A stretch of DNA of 64,000 nucleotides from Candidatus Latescibacterota bacterium (GCA_022821275.1 JAJEDY010000094.1:43543-107542), one strand, 5' to 3'; positions 46,098-55,348 are shown, counted from the first letter of the stretch. Made by a program: numbers and translations. The notes: generated from the sequence alone by a model not told the origin.

Positions 46098-46916
46098 TTA
46101 AAAAAAAGGGAAAAGTTTTGGGATGTTGTCCTCTGTGAGCGCGCTGCCGTATTCACAGCCTTCGAATGCTTCGGCATATTGAATTTTCGAGCCGCGTTCT
46201 TGTCCGTAGTATTTGATCAATAGATCGCGATAGCGATCCGCTACGGCGCGAAATTGATTGAGGCGATGCCGCAACCATTCACGGCGGTTTTGCGGTGATT
46301 CGGGTACCTGGTCGAGGTGTCCCGCGTTAAAGGGCAACCACTCGTACATTTGTGAGGTGTGGCAGTGTAGCATGTCGCGTTTTTTTTCTATGACATCATC
46401 TATGGCTATGACGACATCGGGAGAAAAAGGTTGCGGTTTTTGGAAATTGTCGCTCAGGTACGCGATGACGGGGTTGTACGACAGGGCGGGGGTGTCTGTG
46501 CAGATGTTGGGTACGGTGACCATGTATGCCGAGTCCTGCACGAGGATGGATGTGTATCGGTGGTCGGGGTGATAGTCGTTGGGGCGATGGGTTAGAATGA
46601 GGTCTGGCGTATAGTTGCGAATCAGACGGATGATTTTTTTGCGGTTTTCAAGGGTGGGTTCAAGTTCGCCGTCGTGGTTGTCGAGTACGTGGTATTCGAT
46701 GCCCGCGACTGCACCTGCTGCCTGGGCTTCGGCGCGGCGGCGACGGGCGAGTTCAACGCCGCCAATTTCGTGATGGCCCGCGTCGCCATTGGTGACAGAG
46801 ACAAATTTTACTTCGTGCCCGAGGTTTGCGTATTTGATGGCGATGCCGCCCGCTTTGATATCGCAATCGTCGGGATGGGCGCCAAAGACAATGATTTTTA
46901 GTGAATGGTTGTTCAT
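46098..46916 (-). CDS. PIG-L/LmbE family deacetylase
   Basis: A 272-residue protein with the metal motif AHPDDCDI near residue 13 (His-Pro-Asp-Asp), VSVTNGDAGHHE, and HRPNDYHPDHRYTS with the third ligand. The family N-deacetylates N-acetylglucosaminyl compounds. It reads in the same direction as the MFS gene 9 bases upstream, so it may belong to a transport-plus-hydrolysis pair. Substrate unknown. Confidence 0.92.
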   Translation of the reverse strand: MNNHSLKIIVFGAHPDDCDIKAGGIAIKYANLGHEVKFVSVTNGDAGHHEIGGVELARRRRAEAQAAGAVAGIEYHVLDNHDGELEPTLENRKKIIRLIRNYTPDLILTHRPNDYHPDHRYTSILVQDSAYMVTVPNICTDTPALSYNPVIAYLSDNFQKPQPFSPDVVIAIDDVIEKKRDMLHCHTSQMYEWLPFNAGHLDQVPESPQNRREWLRHRLNQFRAVADRYRDLLIKYYGQERGSKIQYAEAFEGCEYGSALTEDNIPKLFPFF

Positions 46917-46925
46917 AGCAGTTCC

Positions 46926-48110
46926 TCAATTTAATGGGTTTTCTTGTTTTCCATATAGGCGAAAGAGACCTATACCACAGGCGAGTGCGCCGAGACAAAA
47001 TAAGACGGAGATGCCAAAGGGCCAGATGGGACCCCAGTCTATGAGTTTTCCGCCGCCGAGGCTGCCAGAGAGCATGCCCAGGCTCCAGGCGAGGTGGGCT
47101 GCGCCCACGACGCGGCCTTTTTCGTCTTCGCGGGCGATCAATTGTATGAGACCCGGCATGGTGGTCGAGAGAGACCAGGCCGAGGCGGTTGCGAGAATAC
47201 CAAAGACGTAGATGCCAGTAAGGGTGTGCGCAGTCAGGGCGAGACCGAGTGCGCTGATGGCGACGAGTGACGCGGATACGAGGATGGGGCGCCAGCGTCC
47301 AATGCGATCGCAAAGCCGACCGGTGAGGACCTGAAAACAGGCGGCAATGGTCAGGCTGATGGCAGTGTAATTCGTGGCTGCAGCGCTGGTGCCCGCAATG
47401 CGAAAAATGAGCAGGGGCAAGAGCAGGGTGACGGCGCCCCAATAGCTGGTGGGCAGGTAGCGAATGCCCAGCAGAAGGCATACGTCGAGACGGCGGAACA
47501 GTTGTATGAATGCGGACAGGTTGCGACCATTATCGGCAGATTTTGGCGAGGGAATCGCGGGAAGGGTCAGGATGCTCATCAAGATGAGGCCTGCCCCCGC
47601 AAATGTGATGCAAAAACCGAGGGTTTGAAATCCATATGCATCGGCGATGGGACCAGAGAGAAGGTTCCCCGAAGCTGAGCCGAGGGTGTTGCCCAAAAAA
47701 TAACCGGCTGATGCGATGCCGATGACAGAGGATGGGGCTGCGCTGATGAGATAGCTTTGCCCTCCGGCGCTGTTAAATCCAGATGAGATGCCAATGCCGG
47801 TACACAGGGCAGTCAGGAGGAGCGGGTCACCGCTGGAAAAAATAACGCCGGCGAGAATGGGTCCCAAAGTGCCGAGGACGTAAACGGGTTTGACGCCCCA
47901 GGCATCGGCAAGGCGACCCGCAGGCACGGCAAAGACACCGCCTAAAATGAGAAATGCTGCGCGCAATCCCCCGGAAAAGAAGGGTGTGCCGAGCAGGTCT
48001 GCTTCGACATATACGGGGAGGAGTGTATTGAGCGGGGCAGAGACAAAGCTGCTAAAAAAAGAGACAATGAGCAGGGCGATGAAACGGCGATTGAGGAGTT
48101 CGGAGTACAT
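46926..48110 (-). CDS. Major facilitator superfamily transporter
   Basis: A 394-residue protein with about 12 hydrophobic segments. The MFS loop motif appears after TM2 as AGRLADAWGVKPVYV and again after TM8 as TGRLCDRIGRWRP. It is divergent from the MerR-type regulator gene; the shared region holds a MerR-type promoter reading toward the regulator. Drug or sugar efflux is possible, with the regulator as its sensor. Confidence 0.9.
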   Translation of the reverse strand: MYSELLNRRFIALLIVSFFSSFVSAPLNTLLPVYVEADLLGTPFFSGGLRAAFLILGGVFAVPAGRLADAWGVKPVYVLGTLGPILAGVIFSSGDPLLLTALCTGIGISSGFNSAGGQSYLISAAPSSVIGIASAGYFLGNTLGSASGNLLSGPIADAYGFQTLGFCITFAGAGLILMSILTLPAIPSPKSADNGRNLSAFIQLFRRLDVCLLLGIRYLPTSYWGAVTLLLPLLIFRIAGTSAAATNYTAISLTIAACFQVLTGRLCDRIGRWRPILVSASLVAISALGLALTAHTLTGIYVFGILATASAWSLSTTMPGLIQLIAREDEKGRVVGAAHLAWSLGMLSGSLGGGKLIDWGPIWPFGISVLFCLGALACGIGLFRLYGKQENPLN

Positions 48111-48135
48111 TTTTTAATTTTTTTTATTTTGGCCC

Positions 48136-48166
48136 TTGACTCTCCAGTTACTGGAAGGTGTATATT
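48136..48166 (+). promoter_or_regulatory. MerR-type promoter with 19-bp spacer and dyad operator
   Basis: TTGACT (48136-48141), 19 bases, TATATT (48161-48166). Inside the spacer is the near-palindrome CTCCAGTTACTGGAAG. Elongated spacers with a central dyad are the hallmark of MerR-family activation by DNA distortion. Confidence 0.75.
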
Positions 48167-48211
48167 GTCCGTTGAAGGCCTTCAAACACCCGTATCACAT
48201 GGAGAAAATCC

Positions 48212-49015
48212 ATGCTCAAAATTGGAGAATTTTCCAGAATTGTCGGCGTGCCGGTCAAGACGTTGCGCTACTACGATGAGATCGGTTTGTTCAAATCCGA
48301 TTACATCGATGAGCAAACCGGCTACCGCTTTTACTCATTTGAGCAACTTCCGCGGCTCAATCGCCTGCTGGCTCTCAAAGATCTGGGTCTGTCGCTGAGC
48401 CAGATTGATCAAATGTTGAAAGAAGACCTTTCGGCTGATCAACTTCGCGATATGTTTTTGGTTAAACAGGCCGAACTCGAAGATCTTGCCAGAGATATCA
48501 GGGAACGCATTGCCCGCGTGGAAGCTCGACTGAGTCTTATCGAAATGGAGGATAAAATGTCAGATTATGAAGTTGTTATCAAAACAGTTGAGCCGGTTCT
48601 GGTCGCTTCCAGCCAGGATGCCATTCCCGACTATGAAACCATTGGACCTGTGATGGGGCGTCTGTACAATAGGGTTGTCGCTCATATTGTGAAACACAAG
48701 GGACAGTTCGCCGGGCCGGGCATTACGGTGTGGCATGAGAATCTCAAAGCCGAGGCAAGTCTGCCGATCAAAAAAGCCATATCAGAAGGTGATGACGTCA
48801 CGGTCCACGAGTTGCCGGGTGATCACATGGCGTGTCTGGTGCATCACGGAGGCTTTGAAGGTTTTCCTCAGGCCTATCAAGCGGGCGTCCAATGGATTGA
48901 GGCAAATGGCTATGAGATCACCGGACCGAGCCGGGAAGTGTATTTGCAATTTAGACCCGATGGCGAACCGAAGGATTATGTGACTGAGATACAGTTTCCC
49001 GTGGCAAAAGTATAA
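48212..49015 (+). CDS. MerR family regulator with GyrI-like effector-binding domain
   Basis: A 267-residue protein. The winged helix at residues 1-70 is LKIGEFSRIVGVPVKTLRYY followed by GYRFYSFEQL. A coiled dimerisation helix spans about 85-110. The C-terminal GyrI-like domain (about 120-265, FAGPGITVWHEN, GDHMACLVHHGGFEGFPQAY) binds bulky cationic or lipophilic ligands, as in BmrR. It probably regulates itself and the divergent MFS transporter. Confidence 0.92.
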   Translation: MLKIGEFSRIVGVPVKTLRYYDEIGLFKSDYIDEQTGYRFYSFEQLPRLNRLLALKDLGLSLSQIDQMLKEDLSADQLRDMFLVKQAELEDLARDIRERIARVEARLSLIEMEDKMSDYEVVIKTVEPVLVASSQDAIPDYETIGPVMGRLYNRVVAHIVKHKGQFAGPGITVWHENLKAEASLPIKKAISEGDDVTVHELPGDHMACLVHHGGFEGFPQAYQAGVQWIEANGYEITGPSREVYLQFRPDGEPKDYVTEIQFPVAKV

Positions 49016-49044
49016 GCAGGGGCGGGTTTAAAACCCGCCCGTAC
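49016..49044. repeat. REP-like palindrome
   Basis: GGGCGGGTTT/AAAACCCGCCC with GTAC on the right, directly after the MerR gene. Same core as the palindrome inside the RAYT gene. Confidence 0.7.
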
Positions 49045-49062
49045 ATGAGCATCCGACAAGAG

Positions 49063-49096
49063 AAATACCGGGATGGTTTTGTGTCCCGGTATTTTT
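49063..49096. terminator. Bidirectional terminator
   Basis: AAATACCGGGA (49063-49073) and TCCCGGTATTT (49084-49094) form an 11-bp perfect stem flanked by A and T tracts, between two convergent genes. Confidence 0.8.
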
Positions 49097-49825
49097 TTAA
49101 TATATGAAGTCCGATTTAAATTGTTCGATGCAGTCGTGGCGCGTGCCTTCAAAGAGGTAGATTTTGCCGTGTATCGTCGCGGTTTCTCCGGGCGCGAGAG
49201 CACCTGCGCGAATCGATTGGTGCATGCAGTGCCAGGGGTTGTGACCCTGAACAGAGAGATAGTCTGCCCAGGCTATGCCCGCAATCCATGTGCGATCTGT
49301 GGATTCGCGCATCAGAATGCCACCCGTGGCATTGGTGGGCGATGTGGGCCATTTGTCGGACCAGACGGTTTCGGTATCTATTGCGTTGCGATAGGTGTGG
49401 TTGTAGTGAATGTCGCGGTGGATGAGGGGGACCAGACCTTCTTCGGCGAGGAACCATGTGCGCTCGTGGTCGTCGTCAAAAAATGCCCGGGTTTCGGAGA
49501 CTTCGGGCTGTTTGCCGGGGTTAAAGCAGGGGATGATCGCGGCAATTTCGGGCCAGGTGCGGTCGGTTTTGTTGGTGATAGAGAGCCGCAGATCAGCGCC
49601 ATTTTCACTGCCTGTGACGTTGAGACGCAGGCCGAGGTCGGGATGTTCGAGGACTCCCGCATTGTCATTTAGTGTTTTTTGCGGTACATGATCCCCGCCC
49701 GTGTGCTGGCCTGGGTGTACGGCTTCAAACATGTTCCACTCGTAGAACCAGAGGTACATGGTTAAGTTATTTCGCCCATCGGGCGTGAATGAAAATCCGC
49801 GTCGCCATTTATCCAGTGTGATCAT
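49097..49825 (-). CDS. Uncharacterised protein
   Basis: A 242-residue protein with no signal peptide and no family I recognise. It is rich in Trp, Asn and His and has a beta-rich feel, with stretches such as LRLSITNKTDRTWPEIAA and TIHGKIYLFEGTRHD. These suggest an immunoglobulin-like or carbohydrate-active (galactose-mutarotase-like) fold. The long Asn/His/Asp-rich centre (HRDIHYNHTYRNAIDTE) could bind metal or sugar. Convergent with the MerR gene; the neighbours give no clear role. Confidence 0.6.
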   Translation of the reverse strand: MITLDKWRRGFSFTPDGRNNLTMYLWFYEWNMFEAVHPGQHTGGDHVPQKTLNDNAGVLEHPDLGLRLNVTGSENGADLRLSITNKTDRTWPEIAAIIPCFNPGKQPEVSETRAFFDDDHERTWFLAEEGLVPLIHRDIHYNHTYRNAIDTETVWSDKWPTSPTNATGGILMRESTDRTWIAGIAWADYLSVQGHNPWHCMHQSIRAGALAPGETATIHGKIYLFEGTRHDCIEQFKSDFIY

Positions 49826-49903
49826 TTTTTAGCTTTCAGCGGTCAGTCCCCGCTCAATTCCTCCGCCCTGCGGGTTTTTATCACTCTCCAGAGCAGACTC
49901 TGC

Positions 49904-50707
49904 CTATCCTTCAATCCTGATTATCCTGATTGATCCTGATTTAGATATTTTTGCCATGCCATTGGGCATGAAAATTTCGTGGCGCTCGGGGTCGGAGTAG
50001 CCTTCGATTTCCATGTGGGTGACGCCGGGGCTTTCGATCGCGGCTTTGACAATGTGTTTGTTAAATGTGCTGACAATTTTGCTGGAGAGATACTCCGTGA
50101 CGGGCAACCAGAGGCATTCTTCGATTTCTTCGGCTTGTATGGAAATATTTTCGCTCAAGGGCGAAAGGCGACAGACAAAGTAGATGTCCGATTTGTCGTA
50201 GCGGTAGCCGTGCCAGTGCCGGAAGCAGACCAGTTTTTCAAATTTTGTACGCACGCCGGTTTCTTCAAAGACTTCGCGCTGGACGCAGGTGGCAATGTGT
50301 TCGCCCGGGTGCAGGGCACCTCCGGGTAGTTTGTAATAGGGCGATTCAGAGCGGCGGTGCAATTCGCTGACGACCAGGAGTTCTTCGCGCTCGTTGATGA
50401 CGACTCCGCCCGCGCCGATGTAATGCGTGGCGTATTCGGGGATAAGGGCATTGGGTTCGAGGCGTTTGGTGAGCAAGAGGTAGTCGGTTCCCGAGTGGTG
50501 GAATGAAAATCCCGCCTGTGTTGCTACCGGAATGAGTGCTGCCCGTTCAATGGGGATGGTGATCCAGACGACCTTAAATGCCTCGTGTTTCCACTCCTGG
50601 AGAGATGCTGAGAGGCGCGTGCGAAATTCTTCGGGATCGTGCGGCAGTGCTGCTGGATCGAGTTCAATGCCCTGAAAACGGTTTGGTGTGGCTTCGAGTA
50701 TTTGCAT
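49904..50707 (-). CDS. NUDIX hydrolase (Nudt6-like layout)
   Basis: A 267-residue protein. Residues 1-95 are the pre-Nudix region seen in plant NUDT and Nudt6-like proteins (VVWITIPIERAALIPVATQ, AGFSFHHSG). The Nudix box GALHPGEHIATCVQREVFEE followed by TGV fits GX5EX7REUXEEXGU exactly. It hydrolyses nucleoside-diphosphate-linked compounds; the substrate is unknown. The last codons (SIRIIRIEG) are written in an AATCAGGAT-type tandem repeat that continues beyond the gene, so the original end may have been altered. Confidence 0.9.
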   Translation of the reverse strand: MQILEATPNRFQGIELDPAALPHDPEEFRTRLSASLQEWKHEAFKVVWITIPIERAALIPVATQAGFSFHHSGTDYLLLTKRLEPNALIPEYATHYIGAGGVVINEREELLVVSELHRRSESPYYKLPGGALHPGEHIATCVQREVFEETGVRTKFEKLVCFRHWHGYRYDKSDIYFVCRLSPLSENISIQAEEIEECLWLPVTEYLSSKIVSTFNKHIVKAAIESPGVTHMEIEGYSDPERHEIFMPNGMAKISKSGSIRIIRIEG

Positions 50708-50889
50708 AGATTACCTCGTTCATTGGATAGTTGTGAACCGGCACATGGTAAGGAACATCAGAAAATGGGGCAAGGGGTTTGCGGTGGGCAGTTCTACTTG
50801 ACAGCGGTTATGGGGACAATCATATTGAATTAAGTGAAGTGGTTGAAACAGTTGATGGGTTGGAGGCGTTAAATTGAGAGAGGGGTAAT

Positions 50890-52077
50890 ATGGTGTCTAT
50901 TTTTGAACAGTTGGGTGTACGCACGATTATCAATGCTGCGGGGCCAGTTACGCGCTTGAGCGGGGCGCGTATGGATGAGGATGTGATCGATGCTATGCGC
51001 GAAGCAGCGCAGGTATGTGTGGATATTGCAGAGCTACAGGCGGGGGCGGGGCAGTTGATTGCCGAGGTGACTGGTGCCGAAGCCGGATATGTGACATCGG
51101 GTGCTGCGGCGGGGCTGGTGCTCGCAACAGCGGCGTGTGTTACGGGTATGGATCCGGGAAAGATGAACCGATTGCCCGATACGTCGGGGATGAAAAATGA
51201 GGTGATTATGCCCCGGTCGCATCGCAATTTTTACGACCACGCGGTGCGTTCAGTGGGGGTGACGCTCATTGAGGTGGGCATTCCCGACCGGTTTAGCGGC
51301 GCGGGGGTGCGCGATACAGAGGCCTGGGAAATTGCCGATGCAATAACCGATCAGACTGCGGCGATTGTTTATGTGGCGCAGTCTTTCGCGCAGCCGCCTT
51401 TGCCACAGGTGACGGCTGTGGCGCACAAACGCGATGTGCCCGTCATTGTCGATGCTGCCGGGCAGTTGCCGCCAGCGGAAAATTTGAAGCGTTTTATCGG
51501 CGAAGGTGCCGATGCGGTTTGTTTTAGCGGTGGGAAAACCATTGGTGGGCCTCAAGGTTCGGGCATTTTGTGCGGACGTCGGGATCTGGTTTCCTCGGCG
51601 GCATTGCAGCATCTGGATCTGGATGTGTATTATGATTTGTGGGACCCACCTCCTGCGTTGATCGATAAGTCCGCACTGCCGGGTGCGCCGCAGCACGGGA
51701 TTGGGCGACCGTGCAAGGTGGGAAAAGAGCAAATTGCGGGGCTGATGGTTGCGTTGCAAAAGTTCGTCGCAGAAAGCGACGAGGTGCGGCAGGCCCGCTG
51801 GTCGCAGTGCCTTCAGAATTTGGCAGGTGAGATAAGTGGTTTGCCGGGGTGCGATATGCGCATGGATGCCTACCGCACAATACCCATTTTGCGGCTCGCG
51901 CTTTCTCCGACGGAAAGAGGCGTTGAGGTGGCGCGGCAGTTGATGGAAGGTGATCCGAGCATTCATGTTGGTACATCAGGCGTTTACGATGGCGAGTTGA
52001 TTTTTAATCCCATGTGTTTGTCAGAAGATATGATTAAACCGATTGCCGATCGGTTAAAAGTGTTAATCGCTCGGTAG
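50890..52077 (+). CDS. SelA-like PLP-dependent enzyme
   Basis: A 395-residue fold-type I PLP protein of the SelA/DgaE group: VRTIINAAGPVTRLSGARM, GAEAGYVTSGAAAGLVLATA and VCFSGGKTIGGPQGSG with the PLP Lys. True SelA works with SelB and tRNA-Sec, which are absent from the window; the length is also short of SelA (about 460). A carbohydrate-acid ammonia-lyase or aminotransferase role, as in DgaE, is more likely. Its stop codon lies inside a REP palindrome. Confidence 0.85.
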   Translation: MVSIFEQLGVRTIINAAGPVTRLSGARMDEDVIDAMREAAQVCVDIAELQAGAGQLIAEVTGAEAGYVTSGAAAGLVLATAACVTGMDPGKMNRLPDTSGMKNEVIMPRSHRNFYDHAVRSVGVTLIEVGIPDRFSGAGVRDTEAWEIADAITDQTAAIVYVAQSFAQPPLPQVTAVAHKRDVPVIVDAAGQLPPAENLKRFIGEGADAVCFSGGKTIGGPQGSGILCGRRDLVSSAALQHLDLDVYYDLWDPPPALIDKSALPGAPQHGIGRPCKVGKEQIAGLMVALQKFVAESDEVRQARWSQCLQNLAGEISGLPGCDMRMDAYRTIPILRLALSPTERGVEVARQLMEGDPSIHVGTSGVYDGELIFNPMCLSEDMIKPIADRLKVLIAR

Positions 52078-52102
52078 GAGCGGGTTTCAAACCCGCTCCT
52101 AC
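52074..52102. repeat. REP-like palindrome
   Basis: GTAGGAGCGGGTTT - C - AAACCCGCTCCTAC, 14-bp arms. It contains the stop codon of the preceding gene (52075-52077). Confidence 0.8.
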
Positions 52103-52134
52103 TCGTTGGCCTTTTTTTATAAAGGAGGCGTGCC

Positions 52135-52815
52135 GTGGGTGTTATCACTATTTCAAGGGAATATGGCAGTGATGGACGCACTGTTGCTCGGAGGGTTGCC
52201 GAGGCACTGTCATATCACAATATAGACAAGGATTTGCTCGTTGAGGTGGCGCAAAAAGCCAAAGTGCCCGTATCAGAAGTCGAACGCTATGACGAACTAC
52301 CCGAACATCCCGCACTGAGGGTTTTGCGAAAATTTCTCACGCCCGGATATGCAGATACTTTGACCGGGTTGTCGGAATACGAGTGGTGGGCTGCGGCGAC
52401 CGTGCCCGAGTTGTCGGAGCACAAAGAGCAGGCTCTGACGACAATGGATGAAGAGGTGTATGCGAAGTTGACCGCGGAGGTCGAGATGCAGTTAGCCGAT
52501 CAGGGCGATGTGGTTATATTGGGGAGGGGAGGGCAGGCTGTGTTGAAGGGCCGTGACGATACGTTGCATGTGCGCGTGGTCGCGACGCAAAATTTTAAGC
52601 TGAATGTGGTGAAAGAGCGCGATCAATTGACAAACGACGAGGATGCAATAAGGCGAATGAGTGGCGTAGATGATCGCCGCAGGACGTATATCAAACGCCA
52701 TTACAAGGTGAATTGGGATAATCCACATCTGTACTCTATCATAGTGAATACCGGCTTTCTGGGCGTTGATGGCGCCGTAGATGCGATTGTTTGTGCTGCA
52801 CAGAAGGTGTTATAA
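52135..52815 (+). CDS. Cytidylate kinase-like protein
   Basis: A 226-residue protein starting at GTG with AAAGGAGG upstream. MGVITISREYGSDGRTVARR is the kinase-like N-terminus (a P-loop variant, SREYGSDG), YHNIDKDLL follows, and VVILGRGGQAVL with MSGVDDRRRTYIKRHY completes the cytidylate-kinase-like pattern. The family has not been assigned a substrate. Single gene between a REP palindrome and a repeat cluster. Confidence 0.88.
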   Translation: MGVITISREYGSDGRTVARRVAEALSYHNIDKDLLVEVAQKAKVPVSEVERYDELPEHPALRVLRKFLTPGYADTLTGLSEYEWWAAATVPELSEHKEQALTTMDEEVYAKLTAEVEMQLADQGDVVILGRGGQAVLKGRDDTLHVRVVATQNFKLNVVKERDQLTNDEDAIRRMSGVDDRRRTYIKRHYKVNWDNPHLYSIIVNTGFLGVDGAVDAIVCAAQKVL

Positions 52816-52916
52816 AAGTAAGAAGTGGGAAGGGTGAAGTGAGAAAACCCCATCCCGCCACCCAAAGACTGTTGCCTCATCCTACTTCCTACTTCACACT
52901 TCCTACTTCACACTTC
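52816..52916. repeat. GTGTGAAGT-type repeat cluster
   Basis: A long AAGTAAGAAGTGGGAAGGGT tract, then CCCATCCCGCCACCC, then a tandem of TACTTCCTACTTCACACTTC. The two sides are roughly inverted, so it can fold into a hairpin between the convergent kinase-like and dehydrogenase genes. Confidence 0.55.
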
Positions 52917-54326
52917 TTAAAGTCCCATTTCGATATACGCCCGTGCGATTTTTTCTATGGCGATGACAAATGCCGCGGTGCGTAAATCCGGCACGTTGTC
53001 GCGCGATTTGTGGATTTCACTCATGGTTTGATAGGCGGTGCTCATGGTGTCTTCGAGGCCAGAGCGCACGAGGTCCAGTTCATCTGAGCCGTAAGAGAGT
53101 CTTGCTTTGAGATGGTCGGGAACGGGTTTGCCAATCATTTCTTCCAGGGCGGTGATGATTTGTGCGCCGCGATGTGCTTCGTGGCGTCTGTCGAGACGTC
53201 CGAACCGGATGTGCGAGAGGTTCTTGATCCATTCAAAATAAGAAACTGTGACGCCGCCCGCATTGAGATAGGCGTCGGGTATGATGGTTTTTCCAGCCTT
53301 GCGCAATACGTTGTCTGCCATGTAAGTGACGGGACCGTTGGCCGCTTCTGCAATTACAGGCGCTTTGATGCGTCTGGCATTTTCAAGTGTGATCTGGCCT
53401 TCGAGAGCGGCTGGTATGAGTACATCGCATTCTGCTTCGAGCAGGCTTTTGCCATTTACAATATACGTAGCTCCCGGAAAGTGTTTTAATGAGCCGCATT
53501 CCGCGCGGTAAGCTGCAACTTCTTCAACTGAAAATCCCTTTTCTGACAGGATTGCCCCTTCGCGTTCAATAATGCCGATGATGTGCGCGCCACTTTCTTC
53601 TTCGAGAAATTTGGTCGCGTGAGAGCCAACATTGCCCAATCCCTGCACGATAATGCGTTTGCCTTCCAAGTTGCCTTCCAAACCCGCGTTTTTGACGTCT
53701 TCTGAGTTGTTAAAAAATTCTTTGATGCCGTAAAATACCCCTCGCCCCGTTGCTTCGACACGCCCCTGAATTCCGCCTTGAGAAAAGGGTTTGCCCGTTG
53801 TGCAGGCAATGGCGTTGATGTCTTCCGGGTGCAGGCTGCGATATGTGTCTGCTATCCAGGCCATTTCTCGTTCTCCAGTTCCCATGTCGGGTGCCGGGAC
53901 GTTGAGGGCTGGGTTGATATATCCCTTTTTGATCAATTCCTGTGCAAAACGTCGGGTGATGAGTTCGAGTTCATGCCCGTTGAATTCTCGGGGATCGATG
54001 CATAGCCCGCCTTTGGCACCGCCAAAGGGCACATCGACGATCGCGCATTTGTACGTCATGAGTGCGGCGAGTGCTTCCACGTCGTCCTGGCTGACTGTAG
54101 GTGCAAAGCGGATGCCTCCTTTGACGGGTAAGCGATGCTCACTGTGTACAGAGCGCCATCCCGTGAAGATGCGGTAGCTATCGCGGAGTTTGACAAAAAA
54201 GCGCACGAGGTAAATGTTGTTGTTGATTTTGATCTGGTCGGCCAGTCCCGGGGGCAAATCGAGCGTTGCTACTGCGCGGTCAAACATGAGATCAACGCTT
54301 TCTTTGAAGCTGGGTTCCTGTGAGGA
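52917..54326 (-). CDS. Glu/Leu/Phe/Val dehydrogenase family protein (glutamate dehydrogenase)
   Basis: About 469 residues from Met 54326 (MSSQEPSFKES), preceded by GGAG; the frame extends 14 residues upstream. VPFGGAKGGLCIDP holds the catalytic Lys, PAPDMGTGEREMAW follows, and VQGLGNVGSHATKFL is the NAD(P)-binding turn. The overall layout fits hexameric glutamate dehydrogenase, which interconverts glutamate and 2-oxoglutarate; leucine dehydrogenase is shorter. It lies downstream of the TIGR01777 gene on the same strand. Confidence 0.92.
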   Translation of the reverse strand, partial: SSQEPSFKESVDLMFDRAVATLDLPPGLADQIKINNNIYLVRFFVKLRDSYRIFTGWRSVHSEHRLPVKGGIRFAPTVSQDDVEALAALMTYKCAIVDVPFGGAKGGLCIDPREFNGHELELITRRFAQELIKKGYINPALNVPAPDMGTGEREMAWIADTYRSLHPEDINAIACTTGKPFSQGGIQGRVEATGRGVFYGIKEFFNNSEDVKNAGLEGNLEGKRIIVQGLGNVGSHATKFLEEESGAHIIGIIEREGAILSEKGFSVEEVAAYRAECGSLKHFPGATYIVNGKSLLEAECDVLIPAALEGQITLENARRIKAPVIAEAANGPVTYMADNVLRKAGKTIIPDAYLNAGGVTVSYFEWIKNLSHIRFGRLDRRHEAHRGAQIITALEEMIGKPVPDHLKARLSYGSDELDLVRSGLEDTMSTAYQTMSEIHKSRDNVPDLRTAAFVIAIEKIARAYIEMGL

Positions 54327-54364
54327 CATAAGTGTTTCTCCGGCAATGGTGTGAAGTGCTCTTA

Positions 54365-55261
54365 TCACACTTTTAACAGGTGACGCAAGGCTGGTTCAAG
54401 GTCGGGATGGGCAAAGGAGAAGTTGGCGTTTTCGAGGCGTGAGGGGATCACACGGGTGCTTGCGAGGAGGAGGGCATCGGCCATTTCGCCCAGTGCGAGT
54501 TTGGCGGCAAATGCGGGTAGTGGAAAAATTGTCGGGCGAGATAAGACGCGACCGAGGGTTTTGGTAAATTCGCGATTGGTGACAGGTGTTGGGGATACGG
54601 CGTTGATTGCCCCGCTGATGGATTCGTTGTCTATTGCAAAGAGGAGTAGAGAGATCAGGTCGTCAAGGGTGATCCAGCTCATGTACTGATTGCCCGATCC
54701 GATGATGCCGCCCAATCCCAATTTGAATGGGAAGAGCATTTTGCCAAGCGCGCCGCCTGTGGGGGATAGGACAATGCCGATGCGCGGATGAACGGTTCGT
54801 ATGCCGGCTTCTGTGGCGGGTTTGGCTGCGTTTTCCCAGGCGATGGATACGTCTGGGAGAAAGCCTTCTCCGGGCTGGCTGTCTTCGGTGAGGATTTCAT
54901 CCTGGCGATTGCCGTAATAACCGATGGCAGAAGCGGAGATGAAGACTTTTGGCGGCGGAGATATAGACGCGAGCGTTTGGGCGAGCAATGTGGTGCCCTG
55001 TACGCGGCTGTCGCGGATGCGTGCCTTTTGCGTTGCGGTCCAGCGTCGAGAGGCGATGTTTTCTCCGGCGAGGTGTATGACGCCATCTATGTTGGTCAGG
55101 TGCGAGGGGTCGAGGGTATTAGAAGATGGATCCCAGGTGATTTCATCGTCGTTGCGGGCATTGCGTCGGGTGAGGGACACGCCGCGATCGCCGCGCGCGT
55201 TTAGTGCGGTTTTAAGTGCCGAGCCGATGAGGCCAGAGGCACCGGATATCAGGATTTTCAT
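54365..55261 (-). CDS. TIGR01777 family SDR-type epimerase (YfcH-like)
   Basis: About 298 residues from Met 55261: MKILISGASGLIGSALKTAL with the NAD(P) turn, VIHLAGENIASRRWT, SASAIGYYGNRQDE, then PRIGIVLSPTGGALGKML. The conserved block order is that of TIGR01777 proteins, whose substrate is not known. Upstream of the dehydrogenase gene and followed by it after 38 bases. Confidence 0.9.
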   Translation of the reverse strand: MKILISGASGLIGSALKTALNARGDRGVSLTRRNARNDDEITWDPSSNTLDPSHLTNIDGVIHLAGENIASRRWTATQKARIRDSRVQGTTLLAQTLASISPPPKVFISASAIGYYGNRQDEILTEDSQPGEGFLPDVSIAWENAAKPATEAGIRTVHPRIGIVLSPTGGALGKMLFPFKLGLGGIIGSGNQYMSWITLDDLISLLLFAIDNESISGAINAVSPTPVTNREFTKTLGRVLSRPTIFPLPAFAAKLALGEMADALLLASTRVIPSRLENANFSFAHPDLEPALRHLLKV

Positions 55262-55275
55262 GACGGTTGTCTTTC

Positions 55276-55345
55276 GGGACGGCACAGGGGCCGTCCCCTA
55301 CGATGATATTGTGGTTTGTAGGGGCGACCCCCTGTGGTCGCCCGC
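55276..55345. repeat. Pair of GTAGGGGCG-type palindromes
   Basis: GGGACGGCACAGGGGCCGTC with CCCTA on the left and GTAGGGGCGACCCCCTGTGG then TCGCCCGC on the right, separated by about 17 bases. Related to the 42.28 kb palindrome. Confidence 0.55.
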
Positions 55346-55348
55346 TGA

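Noticed and set aside
50890..52077. True selenocysteine synthase SelA
   Set aside because: No selB, selD or tRNA-Sec is visible, and the protein is shorter than SelA; a DgaE-type function is more likely.
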